64,000 nt of DNA from Beta vulgaris subsp. vulgaris (taxonomy: Eukaryota > Streptophyta > Magnoliopsida > Caryophyllales > Amaranthaceae). The DNA lies in NCBI RefSeq assembly GCF_026745355.1, contig NC_079204.1, positions 51,260,209 to 51,324,208 on the forward strand, in the 5' to 3' direction. Position numbers and translations under genes: made by a program. Positions 23,567 through 34,816 of this stretch are shown one piece after another. The notes beneath the pieces are model-generated. The model searched no databases and was not told where the DNA came from. It saw only the letters and a program-made list of their open reading frames with translations. Within the stretch, counting starts at the first letter, position 1; the number at the start of each line of letters is the position of its first letter.

Positions 23567-24200
23567 TGTTGCAACGGAAGCGAATAAACAGACAAACAAA
23601 CACAAAAAACGAATAAAGAACACGCAAGATTTCACGAGGTTCACTATCAATTTGATAGCTACGTCCTTAGGGTAGGGATACTCTTTCACTATGATCAAGC
23701 GGAACGATGAATACAATAGGCAAGAGAATCACTTGAATACTCTCTTCAATTAATCTCTCAAAGCTCTCTCTCTTAGAACTTCTCTATTGTTTTCTCTCTT
23801 GTATTTTGATGATCTTATTCTTAATCTTGTTGAACGGCTCCTAAACCTATTTATTCTAAGTTTAGGATTGGAAGAAACGGGATTAAAAGAGCTGAATAGC
23901 TTGTTATGTCGAAGTGCGCGACCCGGGCACTAAAGGTACGTGATCCGGGCACTAGATACTGACAAAACTCCTCTTTTGCTCGATATGCCCAACCCGGGCA
24001 CTTTTGGTGCGCGGCCCGGGAACGAGCTCCTGTCTGGCATATTTGTCTTCAGTATATGCCCAACTTCATCTCCACATCATATTGATCCCCCAAGGCTCCT
24101 AGCACACGATCAAGTCATCATTCTGACACTGTCACACAACTTGCGGACTACAATTGCAAGGAAAGAACAAGGGAGAACATATAGATGGTTTCAATAATAT
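23567..24200 (-). repeat. LTR-like block with CCCGGGCAC palindromes, likely minus-strand
   Basis: It begins TGTTGCAACGG exactly where the LINE frame ends. It has the AAGAACACGCAAGATTTCACG and GGTTCAC...CTACGTCC phrases seen in plant LTRs, and shares them with the block at 58787. A GC cluster with four ACCCGGGC-type palindromes lies at 23911-24026. Read on the minus strand, a TATA-like AATAAATAGG (about 23847) sits downstream of it. The right boundary is uncertain. A CA followed by CCACT near 24548-24555 would match the left flank CCACT, but I could not confirm it. Confidence 0.5.
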
Positions 24201-26028
24201 TTGTATTTTGTTAGTCCCTCCCCCGAATTGTATGAAATTTTATGTTATGGAAAAACAACAATATATGGAAACTTCTGTTAATTTGAGTGATCCGATGCGT
24301 GCATCACAACTAATTGTACCATATTGTCCATATACTATAATTAATACGTAATCTAATGTTCCTCTTTCTACCAGAAAATCTGGCTACTATTGGAGGGGGT
24401 GGGGTGGGCGGTCATTAATCATATAACTTTAAACATAGATAACATAGATACTTTCAGTCCCCAATACACACTAGACTCAGGGCCTCACAATTAGAAGGGC
24501 TCCAAATTTAAAGAAAAATCTTTAACTAATGAGTTCAAAATACTGCGCACCACTGTACAATATGAAGCTACAATACCGGGCGGCAAACAACTTAACTTTT
24601 CTCCTCACAATTAGAGGGCCCCAGATTTATCTCACTCCTTCCTTTTCTCCTTACAATTGGACTTTCTCCTAATGTTATGTGTCTGGAATCACGGCCAAAT
24701 AGTATGTTTTCAAAATTTTGAAGGTTTTTTTAACCTAATTCTGATTTCCAGGCTTTTTTACTTTTCTCAACCAATGGACTTTCTCTCTGACTCTCTCAAC
24801 CAGAAATGAGAAATCCGTGATACCAGGTGGCAAGCAACTTAATTCTTACACACGCTATGAAGCATGAAGGTACAAGATTCACATCACTAAAATCTTCTTC
24901 ATCGAGAAAAAATCAATTCCTATAATGGTGATGTTGGTGTATGTTAATTTCTTATGTAACAGTGGAAGAAAATATGGGCTATTGATTTCAACTTTTGTAT
25001 TTGAAAAGAGAAGTAGCAGTATAAAGTGAGATAAGTTAATTGAGTCCAGATTCGACAAGAGGGAGTCGTCGAAGGATTGTTTAGTTATTTTACTTATGCC
25101 TTCTCGATTTAGAAAATATGATTCCGGACATGAAAAACATAAATAGAAAACAAGAATTGAAAAACAATTTGCTTTTAAATTTTTATACATAGGGGCTTAT
25201 ATTTTAATATCAGCACATGACCTCCATATCGTTCGGACGGGGCTAATGGTTTTCAAGTGGTATCATCATACAACTCAATTATTTCTCATTGAGTTAAAAA
25301 AAAAAAAAAGTATAAGAAAACAGTGTCCGTCACTTTTCATTAAAATTATTAATGACTTCTACCTCTACGTAGTTTTTTGTTACATCATTTCCTCCATATT
25401 TCTAACAAATATAAGCGTAATAGCTCCTATGATTTGCGAAAAATTAGAGTATAATCGTCTCAGCTAAACCTTCATCAAGTACATCTTACAAACACATCCA
25501 TCTTATCCACTTATCATACATTACTCGGAATAGTTATCCAAATTATGTTATCAGCATCATCTTAAATTGACTAATATTTCCAAACAGTCATGCATACCCA
25601 ATTACCCATATCTTTTATTAGCTATAGGATATAACTTTTTTTAGCTAGGATATACTTGGACAATTGAATCTTTGACTACATTCTGTCTTGACGGCATTAT
25701 CTAAATGACTAAATCTATATTGCGTGGTCATAATAAGTGTGCTAATGTCTGCTATCACAAGAGGCGAAAGAGAGAACTTTTTCATCGACAAAAAAAAAAC
25801 CCCTTACCCTTATCTTGTTCTTCCAAAAATAGCAATAACTTTTCTCCATCATACATTGGAAGCTCGAACCTATTATTTTGTGTGTTTTAACTTTTAACTA
25901 GTGTGAAAAGAAAACCAATCACCAAGTGAATAAAGTGACAAAAATACATAACCTTTTCCAAAAACTCAAAATAAAGAAATTTGTAGCCTTGTAGGCAATA
26001 TTTTATGAAACAAGGGGATGAGACAACT
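24201..26028. other. Intergenic DNA without recognised genes
   Basis: AT-rich DNA. Phrases such as CCTCACAATTAGA recur at about 24482 and 24604, suggesting an old local duplication or MITE relic. No supportable gene, RNA or complete repeat. Confidence 0.4.
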
Positions 26029-26161
26029 TGTAGGAATTATTAGTGTAATATTGTATTTACACAAGATAGAAATGAATTTCATTTGTATTAGGTCTGTAAA
26101 CTCCTATATATATATGTGTGCGCGCGCGCCATGATTAACCTAATCAGGTTAACACAATTAT

Positions 26162-27025
26162 CAGGGCCGTTCCTGAATATTATTGGGCCCGGGGCGTTAT
26201 ATAAAAGAAGGGCCCCTAATGCATAAGAGACGATTATATAAAATATGTACGTTTATAGGATAAAACTAATTATTTACCGACAAATATCTCTTCAAAATAA
26301 GAGAAGTTTTTCATTTTTATATGATTAATATATAATCTAACACTCCCTCTATCCTAGAAAGATTTGAACACTTGTTGTGTCACGTGATTTAAGGTGATAA
26401 GTTGTAGTATAGGTATCAAATGTTATTTATATGAAAAAAAATTGATATAATAGGAGCCGGTGGATATTTGTTATTGAAAAAGAGATAAATCACATAATAA
26501 TAGTAGTTCCATGCCTTAAATAAAAGTGTTCAAACTGAAATGAACGACGAAGAACAAAAGTCATAAAACTATTGTGTGACAAATGAAGCAGTTCGTAATA
26601 AACAGATCAACTAATAAGTTGACGAATAAAATTGGAATATTTTAATATAGAATACAGTTTATCACCCAATGCCTAAAACAATGAAGATTAGAAATCTAAT
26701 AAATTGTGTACATTATATTTTTAACAATTTTCAATTTAATGATATGGTGGCAGAAAAAAAAATCAAGAAGCAAGTTGGAGTTATTTTAAAAAGAAAATAA
26801 AAAAAGAAAAGGAAATTAACAAAGGGGAGTATTTAGGGAAAAAAATGCCATGAATTGGAGTCGAACCCTTGTTGGCCGTGTACATTCATCTTTCCCACAA
26901 AGTCAACTACCATCTCTGCTAAGTTATATAATTACAATACTAATGTTAAATAAGCTACTTATAAGTATTTAAGATTCTGGGCCCTGGGCGAGTGCCCCGC
27001 CTGCCCTGGCCCAGGGCCGGCCCTG
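26162..27025. mobile_element. hAT-type element (864 bp) inside the Copia C LTR
   Basis: Perfect 8-bp duplications ACAATTAT (26154-26161, 27026-27033) flank ends CAGGGCCGTTCC and GGCCGGCCCTG, which are inverted copies of CAGGGCCG. There is no transposase. Around 26858 a TGGAGTCGAACCC phrase looks like a tRNA T-arm in reverse, but no full tRNA can be folded around it. Confidence 0.88.
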
Positions 27026-27089
27026 ACAATTATTTTCCACCCTTGTACATGGTATCACAGTCCTAGGTTGTTAAATATTTTTTTTCCAT

Positions 27090-30000
27090 GATTCCTACGA
27101 CTGCATCTCTTGATCTATCCTACGCCATGGACGACACCTCATCTGCGTCGATCACCACCCTTCCTGCCGCCTCACTTTCCGCTGCTTTGGTCGCCACCGC
27201 GCCACCCTCGGCAGGCGTGGCCTCCCTGCTCCGCTGAATTCTTTCAGCTCTCTTGCTTCGATGGGTGTTGCCCAGCCAAGCCTCGACATTGCTGCACTTT
27301 TTCAGCCCCAAATGGCCTCCTCTTCATGGTTCTCTCACCCCTACTCGGCTGCTCTAGCGTCTCCTATGCAGCCTTCATCGTTGTCGCGCACTCCCGTGCG
27401 CTACCCTCCGAGCTTCCATCTGACGCACATCGTTATGCCGCACATGTCCTCGATTCCGAAGCCCCTTTTTGCTCTTCCGCAGCTTTCCGCGCCTAATTTC
27501 AATAATTTGTAACTATAACTCTCTCTTCTCCTGAAGGTTCTTTGTTGTGGAACACTCAAATCACTTGTTTGCTTGTTTCCCGTCAATTACTTGGTATGGT
27601 TGAAGGCACGACTTCAATTCCCCCTTCTCATATTTTAGATGAACGTGGTGTTTCGATTCCTAATGCTCAATTCTATGAATATTTTACGTGTTGATCAACA
27701 ATCAAATCTTGGATTTTTGCAACGTTATCTCGTGATGTATATGTTGATATGGAAATTTTGAATCGTCTGCAAACTCGTTTTATGCGTGCTAGTATGAAGC
27801 GTTTTATAGAATTGAAAGGTCGTCTTTCACACATTAAAAAGAGTGATTCTCATACTATGGATGGTTATTTGACTGAGATCAAGGTTATTGTTGATTCTTT
27901 AGCTGCTATTCAGTGCCCTGACTCCAATCAGGATTTGGTTCAGTTTGCGTTATTTGGTCTGGATAATCGTGGTTCGGACTATGATCATATTGTCACCGCT
28001 TTGTTACATTATCTATTTGCTTTGAGTTTTGATGACTTGCGCCCCAAGCTCTTGCTTCATGAGCAACGTATCAAAAGCTCTAAGGAGGGGTTGCACTCTT
28101 CCTCTTATCATGCCTTGGTTGCGGTTCAATCAATAGTTCTACTAATTCCACTACTAAGAATAATTCAGGTGGCCAAAATACAAGCAAGAATAATAAAAAC
28201 AAAGGTGGTAACAATGGTGGCCGCAATAATCAAAATCGTGGTCAATTCAATGCTTGAGGCACTGGTAACAACAACAACAATGCTAATGGGGGTTGTCATA
28301 ATGGTATAATACTTATCATGCCTTGTCATTACCTAGTATTCCTTGCATTGATTCTATCACTAATAACCTATCTTCAGCAGGGAATAATTTGCCAAGTGGC
28401 AATTTAAGCTCTACCCCTACTTCCGATACTTGTAGTCTTTGTTGGTTTCCAGGTCATCAAGCGGCTTATTGCCTACAACGAACAAATTCAAACTTTGTTC
28501 CTTTTGCCCCAGATAGTGTCACTCGTGCCTTTGCTGCACTGTCTGTTGGTGGTGAAGCAAATGACACTATGGTACCCGGATTCGGGAGCTACATCTTACA
28601 TGATTCCTTAGGATGGTAAGCTTTCTGCTATTCTTTCTTACACTGGGTCAAGTTGTGTTGTAGGGAATGGTACCTCTTTCCCTATTAAAAGTATTGGAAA
28701 TTTGACATTAAAAACTTCAAGTCGTCCTCTTACTTTGTCTTCTGTTTGTCATGTGCCTAAACTCAAACATAGTTTATTATCTGTCAACAAGTTGTGTCAA
28801 GAAAATTATTGTGTTGTGTGTTTTGATAAAAAAAAAACATGTTTTTGTTAAGGACAAGACAACAGGGGAGGTTTTGCTTTGGGGATCCAGTAAGCACGGT
28901 GTATATCCCATACATTCAACCCAAACTTGTCACTGCTGCCTCTTAGGACTCGACTTTGCTAGCTACTAAGAAGTCGGGAGATGTTTGACATGCTCATCTT
29001 GGTCACACTTCCTCTAGACTTTTAGGATCTTTATGTTCAAATAAGTCTACCTCATGTACTTCTAAATTTCATGATGATTGAGTTGGTTATAAGTTAGAAA
29101 AAATTCATCGATTACCTTTTGAATTTGTTGAACATTGTTCTCCTTATACATTGTAAAAAAAATCACAGTTATCTTTGACAATCTACTATTTTGCCAAATC
29201 AATCTTATCGTTATTATGCTGCATTTTGATGATTTTCGCGCTATTCCTGGATTTATCCTTTATTTCGCAAATCAAAAGCTCACTCTCAATTTCTTGTTTT
29301 TCAAAAGATGGTGGAAAACTTATTTAATTGCAAAATTAAAATCTTCCAAAGTGATGGAGGTGGGGAGTTTGATAATACTCCTCTTCTTCAACATTTTCGT
29401 CACAAATGATATTATTTTTCAAAAGTCATGTCCTCATACTCAAGCTCAAAATGGTGTTATTGAATGCAAACATCGTCATCTTATTGAATTGGCTCGTATT
29501 GTGCTTATTCATTCTAATTTTCCTACTGAATTTTGGGTTGACGCTCCGTACACTGCCACTTACACTATCAATAGGTTGCCTAGCTCGGTTCTAGGGGGTG
29601 TTTCTCCTTTTGAAAAGCTATTTCATCCTTCTCCTTCCTATTCTTTTTTAAAACGTTTGGTTGTGTGTTGTTTCCCTTGCTAATGGATCCGAAAATCAAC
29701 AAACTTCAATCTAAATCAAAACACTGCGTTTTATTGGCTATGATGTGTATTATAAAGGTTATAGTTGTCTTGATCCTCTTACTCACAAAGTCTAAATCAG
29801 TCGTCTTGTTTTTTTCATGAACATAAGTTCCATTATAGGACTCTTGTTGGTTCTAAGTCTTCTGTGCCATATACGTCTCCCTCAGTCATGCTTGTTGATT
29901 GGAGTCCCACAAATGTCTCTTGTGTCCCTCCCCAACCCCTAGCACCTGTCGTTATGTGTGTCCAGTCATTGCCCACAACTCATTTTGACACTTCACAGGG

Positions 30001-30615
30001 AGCCCGTGGCCTTGCTCACCATGCCATGGGTTACCTGTGGCCAATACTGTCTACCCCAACAAGCAGCGCCGCTGCTGCTTGGCCCAACATGTCACTAGCG
30101 CACGTTGACTTCCCCTCTCCTCACTTGTGCAACTGGCTTCCCCCTCCTAACCTACGTGTCTAGCTTGGCCCACTAGCTCCCTCCTCCCCCTTGCGCGTCT
30201 GCTAATTTGGGCCTTAATTGGGTCTCTAGCGCCCAATGGTACACCCACCCCCCTTATTGGCTCGCACGCCTAGCATGTCGGCCTCTCCCGCCCACTGCTG
30301 GGCCTTCTCCTCTACTTGTTGGGCCTCACTTCTCCAAGGAGTGCGATGTCCCCCCCCCCCTCGCCTTGCTTGTCCACTTGGGACTCCTCTCCAGCAACGA
30401 GCTCTCTCATTTTGTCCTCCCCTTTCCCCCTTCTCCGGTTGGTTCTTCCTCTTCCCCAATGTCCGGATCTCCATCCATTGTCTTAAATCAACATCCTATA
30501 GTCACTCGGTTAAAAGATGATGTTTCAAAGCCACGAAGTTAATGAACTTAAAAACAGATGTTATTGAGTCAGAACCAACTAACTTTAAGCAAGTTTCTAA
30601 AGACTCACGTTGGCG
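27090..30615 (+). pseudogene. Degenerate Copia C gag-pol (to the beginning of RT)
   Basis: Gag is readable at 27749-28150 (RFIELKGRLSHIKKSDSHTM, LVQFALFGLDNRGSDYD). The zinc knuckle CSLCWFPGHQAAYC (C-x2-C-x4-H-x4-C) lies near 28432. A protease relic follows near 28570 with many stops. The integrase core is readable at 29440-29650 (CPHTQAQNGVIECKHRH, FWVDAPYTATYTINRLPSS). A proline-rich spacer (29860-30480) leads to NQHPIVTRLKDDVSKPRS, the usual phrase before RT. Many frame breaks indicate an old insertion. Confidence 0.8.
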
Positions 30616-30620
30616 TCAAG

Positions 30621-31857
30621 ACTCAAAATCGTAAGGTGGGTTTTACCAACTTTGCTTAACCACATCTTAAGACGAATTAATTTTTTGAATCAAGACTTAA
30701 ATTTGTAAGGTGGGCTTTACCAACTTGGTTACCACTAAGCTGACAATAGTTACTAGTCAATTTATGTGATTTGAAAAAAAAAAAAAAAAAAAAAATCAAA
30801 TGATTAAGGAAACTATAAAAGCAATGATGATAAGCACTAGATTTTATTACATTATCTTTCTTTCAATAATGTCGACTGAACAGTAGAAAAAAGATAATCA
30901 ATGTAGTAAGATACTATAATGAGATTAGCGTAGTAGTACGACATTGGATTTTATTATATTGGAAGTGGCATAAAAGGCAGCAAAATAATACAGTACGAGA
31001 TGCCAGGTCTACGGGTGAGAATTAAGATGCGAGTTTTCAAATAAAAGGTTCCAAAAGTATATCTTGCAATTTCGTTGATGACTACAGCTCTGTTTTTCCC
31101 GACTTATTTTTAGTTCAGTTTAGTTTAGTACAATTTAGTTTAATTCAATTCAGTTCAATTTAGCTTTAAATAATATTTTTTACTTTCACATATTACTATT
31201 CATTTCAATTCAGTTATGCTGAATAAAACAGGCCCTAAATAAATTACATATATTTAAACTTGTTAAATATTGGATCGAAAATCTATACAATAAAAACTAG
31301 GAAAATATATGAGATGACTATCTAGGAAAATAAAAACTAGGAAAATCTATACACTTGTTATTTTACTATTTTTTTGTTAAAAGCTACTTAATTAAAAAAT
31401 ATTGTGGGAAATTACTTCAATATTTCCTCGTTTACTCTAGTTTTAACATATTAACTTATGATATCATTCTTGTGTTATTTATATAGAAAATATAGTCATG
31501 TGAATCTTGTTAGCTCTACGTCAATATATATTTTCATAATGTAAATTTTTTATAATTATAATACGAGCAAAAACATTGCTAAGTTGGAATTGAAATATTC
31601 CGTGAAAGATGATGACTGATCATGTAGAAATTAAGATGCTAGCTTTGCATCTCAAAAATGACCGAGTGCCCTTCCATTTTGGGCACAAACAGAATATATA
31701 CATCATAGAATGTCAACACTGAGTTGTTCTTTAAGCATTTCCTTCAGATTCTAAGCATCTTTCAAATAATGTTACAAGTTACAACTCACAGGACATGCAT
31801 AAAATACAAAACAAAACATTGTGAAAGCAAAGTTAATAATATTAAACCACAAGTGTT
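30621..31857. other. Intergenic region upstream of the first UGT
   Basis: It starts in a pair of direct repeats (about 30616-30653 and 30690-30726, sharing GTAAGGTGGGTTTTACCAAC). An A-run follows at 30776-30796. A decayed Tourist-like MITE lies at about 31086-31236 (TTTTTAGTTCAGTTTAG, ending AAACAGGCCC), related to the element at 50726. The final 700 bp is AT-rich and is the likely promoter region of the UGT. Confidence 0.5.
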
Positions 31858-31868
31858 ATATATAATTC
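31857..31868 (+). promoter_or_regulatory. Putative TATA box of UGT gene 1
   Basis: TTATATATAATT lies about 60 bp before the ATG at 31922, giving a leader of roughly 30 nt if transcription starts at the usual distance. Inferred from sequence only. Confidence 0.45.
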
Positions 31869-31921
31869 AAACTAATCTTCCATAATACAGTATATTTCAG
31901 CCAAAGTTTTGAACCAAAAAA

Positions 31922-33373
31922 ATGGCAGATGAAAACTACAATCAAAATGATCAAGAAAATAACGTCGAACCTCCTCCGGTTGCAGCAGTGATGGTGCCCT
32001 TCCCAATGCAAGGCCATCTCAATGAGGCTCTTCATCTGTCCAACCTCATAGCATCATATAGTATACCAGTTCATTTTGCTGGATCAACAACGCACAATAG
32101 CCAAGTCAAACTACGTCTCCATGGTTGGAACCCAGAAAATACAAGTAAAATTCATTTTCATGACTTAAAACTCCCTCCATTTAGCTCCATTCCTCCCAAA
32201 TTCAATGCTCATACCACATTTCCTGGGCACCTCCAACCACTTTTTGATGCTTTCGAATATCTCCGCGAGCCTGTGTATCAGCTTCTACAAGAACTTTCAG
32301 GTAAATTTAGGAAAGTTGTGGTCATTCATGATACTCTGACAGCATCGGTTGTTCAAGATGTTAAACTGATCTCAAACGCTGTGACATATGCCCTGCATAG
32401 TGTCTCTGCCTTCACCATCTTCTTCTATACATGGGATTCAATAACCGAGAAGCCTTTTCAGCTAGATTTTGATATCCCAGATGATATTCCATCTAAGGAA
32501 GGGTGCTTTACACCCGAGTTTGAAGACTTTATAGCAAAACAATACAAGGTTTTGAACTTTGAAAGTGGAAGACTCTACAACACAAGCAGAGAGATTGAAG
32601 GTAGATATATGGACTTGCTGGAAAAACTACCAACAAATGCTAACAAGAAACTTTTTGCAATCGGACCGTTGAATCCAGTGGAGTTAAAAAGCAATTGCAG
32701 TAAAAGCAGACATAAATGCATCGAGTGGCTGGACAAACAAGAGAAAGATTCTGTTATATATGTCTCCTTTGGAACAGCAACATCAACGACAGAAGAGCAG
32801 ATCAGTGAGTTGGCAGTCGGGTTGGAGAAAAGCGGGCATAAATTTTTATGGGTTCTTCGAAGTGCTGATAGAATAGATCCTTTCACAGAAGATAGTGTGC
32901 AAAGGCCTCAGCTGCCAGCAGGTTTTAGAGACAGACTACAGAGCAGGGGAATGGTGGTAACAGACTGGGCACCCCAGCTCGAAGTTCTAGCACACCCATC
33001 AACGGGAGGGTTCATGAGTCACTGTGGGTGGAACTCGTGCATGGAGAGCATCAGCATGGGAGTGCCGATAGCAGCATGGCCAATGCATTCTGACCAGCCA
33101 CGGAACACCATTTTGGTAACACGAGTTCTTAAAACTGGTATACATGTCAGGGATTGGACAAAAAGAACTGAGCTGGTTACATCAACTACAATAGAAAGTG
33201 CAGTCAGAAGTTTAATGGAATCAGAGGAGGGTAAAGAGATGAGAAGACGGGCTGCAGAGCTTGGAGACATTGTTAGAGGATCAACTGTTGAAGGTGGTAC
33301 TTCTCGCTTAGAAATGGATTCTTTCATTGCTCACATCACCAGAGAATACTCCGAAACAGAGGCTATAGCATAA
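31922..33373 (+). CDS. UDP-glycosyltransferase, zeatin O-glucosyltransferase-like (UGT gene 1)
   Basis: A 483-residue, intronless family-1 glycosyltransferase (GT-B fold). The N-terminal acceptor domain begins PFPMQGHLN with catalytic His32, and the partner Asp is Asp137 in VVIHD. The donor-binding PSPG box spans about 349-392, starts WAPQLEVLAHP, contains HCGWNS and ends in Gln, as expected for UDP-glucose use. SFIAHI near the C-terminus and overall likeness fit the UGT93 group, whose characterised members attach glucose or xylose to the side-chain hydroxyl of zeatin. No signal peptide or membrane segment is seen, so it should be cytosolic. ATG 31922 is used because upstream codons are AT-rich and it lies in AAAAAATGGC. 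It carries a short C-terminal extension (EYSETEAIA) that its paralogues lack. The actual acceptor is unknown. Confidence 0.9.
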   Translation: MADENYNQNDQENNVEPPPVAAVMVPFPMQGHLNEALHLSNLIASYSIPVHFAGSTTHNSQVKLRLHGWNPENTSKIHFHDLKLPPFSSIPPKFNAHTTFPGHLQPLFDAFEYLREPVYQLLQELSGKFRKVVVIHDTLTASVVQDVKLISNAVTYALHSVSAFTIFFYTWDSITEKPFQLDFDIPDDIPSKEGCFTPEFEDFIAKQYKVLNFESGRLYNTSREIEGRYMDLLEKLPTNANKKLFAIGPLNPVELKSNCSKSRHKCIEWLDKQEKDSVIYVSFGTATSTTEEQISELAVGLEKSGHKFLWVLRSADRIDPFTEDSVQRPQLPAGFRDRLQSRGMVVTDWAPQLEVLAHPSTGGFMSHCGWNSCMESISMGVPIAAWPMHSDQPRNTILVTRVLKTGIHVRDWTKRTELVTSTTIESAVRSLMESEEGKEMRRRAAELGDIVRGSTVEGGTSRLEMDSFIAHITREYSETEAIA

Positions 33374-34816
33374 GAAAATCTTAGATTACTGGACACATAA
33401 ATCATAAATGAGTATGAATGTACGATCATGGATGAAGAAAGAACGAGGTCTCAGTCGTTCAATCCAAAAAAAACAAGCCAACTTGATAAAACTAGTTTAT
33501 GTCTTTGTCAACTCAGCACTCAAGCTGACAACAGCATGTCATAACTGAACTCTGCTAAAGTATGAGTGGCTATTTGGCTAGATTTTAGTTAGCTAATTTT
33601 TGTCCCAAGACTCAAGAGAGTCATAACGAGGGTATTTTGAAAATTTAGTCTATTTGCCACAGCCCTCCTTTAGCCAAATATAGTTTTTAAGTAATGCAAG
33701 AATTTTTCTTTACTTAGTGATGTGTACATTTGATTAATTACCAATCCAAGATTAAACACCTTGGCTATCCGATTCAAGGAGAAAGCGACTTATATCCTTC
33801 GTATGTTGGAAAGACAATAGTTATCCTTTGCCATACTCCAATATGTATTAAACCCAACAAATACAGCAGTATCAAATATGTTCTATATATGTATGTGAAT
33901 CCATTCATTGGTCTCAAGATATCTGAAGTTCATGTGGTACTTCATTACCCTACTCGTGCCATTTTAAGTGGCATTTGAAAGGCCATATCAAGTTATCAAC
34001 CACTATGTTAACAAATTCACAGTGCTTTTAACTCAAGTAATCAACTTAGATTCAGATATTATCAAATTTCCTTTAAGCCAACACTCCTATGTAATGCAAT
34101 CAACCTAGTAAATTTTCAAAAGTTTTCATGATGAAGATCCTTGTCAACAAAGTCTATTCAGAATCATAGAAATGAAAACAAAAAAGGCTAACTTCCTCCT
34201 AAGGGCCAATAAATTGGTTTCCTAATCTACACTCAAATATCATCCAAGGACTACCCAGTGTATGTAATACTCTTCTGTATCAAGCACAAATATCAATTAT
34301 TTGTGGGTTCTTATGTTTCCATTAACTTCTTAGCTTTCAAGCTTGTGAAATGGACGAAAATTGACTTGTCTTAAATTCAAAATTAAGACTTTTCCTTATC
34401 TCAAGTCATCAACTTCTCCACAAAGTGCCAAAAGTATAAGATAATTACAAAGCAGCCCAACACAAAACCAAACAGTTTAAATTAGAATATCTTATGTTAA
34501 CTTTTATATACACGAAAAAAGATAGAAATAAGAACTCTTTCCAACACAGGGCTAATAATATTTTGACTGTCATCTTCAAACCATGATAATGAATAATATT
34601 ACTTTTCCTAACACAAGGTTAGTGGAAGAAACTGTCTTTTGTTCATCCGAATATTTTCTTGGAATTTGCACTTGAAAATGTCTTGATATTACTCCAGAAA
34701 CAAAATATAAAAAAATTGTTTAGAAGATTTATTTTAAGATAAGGCATCTGTTTCTTTTCTAGTCTTCCAATGCTAATCTAAATTCATCCCAAGTCATATC
34801 CCAAAATTGATTCAAT
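33374..34816. other. Intergenic region between UGT genes 1 and 2
   Basis: About 1.4 kb of AT-rich DNA, without recognised genes or complete transposons. The first part is presumably the 3' UTR of gene 1. A TATAAAA-like element at 34706 is a candidate promoter for gene 2. Confidence 0.5.

Larger units (their letters stand above)
26029..30620 (+). mobile_element. Truncated Ty1/Copia element C (5' half)
   Basis: A short LTR (about 150 bp once a hAT insertion is removed) starts TGTAGGAATTATTAG at 26029 and ends TTGTACA at 27049. The primer site TGGTATCACAG follows at 27050. Gag, zinc knuckle, protease and integrase relics run to the very start of RT (NFKQVSKDSRWRQ, about 30570-30620), where homology ends. 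There is no 3' LTR in the window. Confidence 0.82.

Noticed and set aside
26850..26935. tRNA-like segment (TGGAGTCGAACCC)
   Set aside because: Only a T-arm-like phrase is present. No acceptor, D or anticodon stem could be paired, and it lies within a hAT element.
30207..30542. Proline-rich frames as independent genes
   Set aside because: They fall in the spacer between integrase and RT of the Copia C relic.
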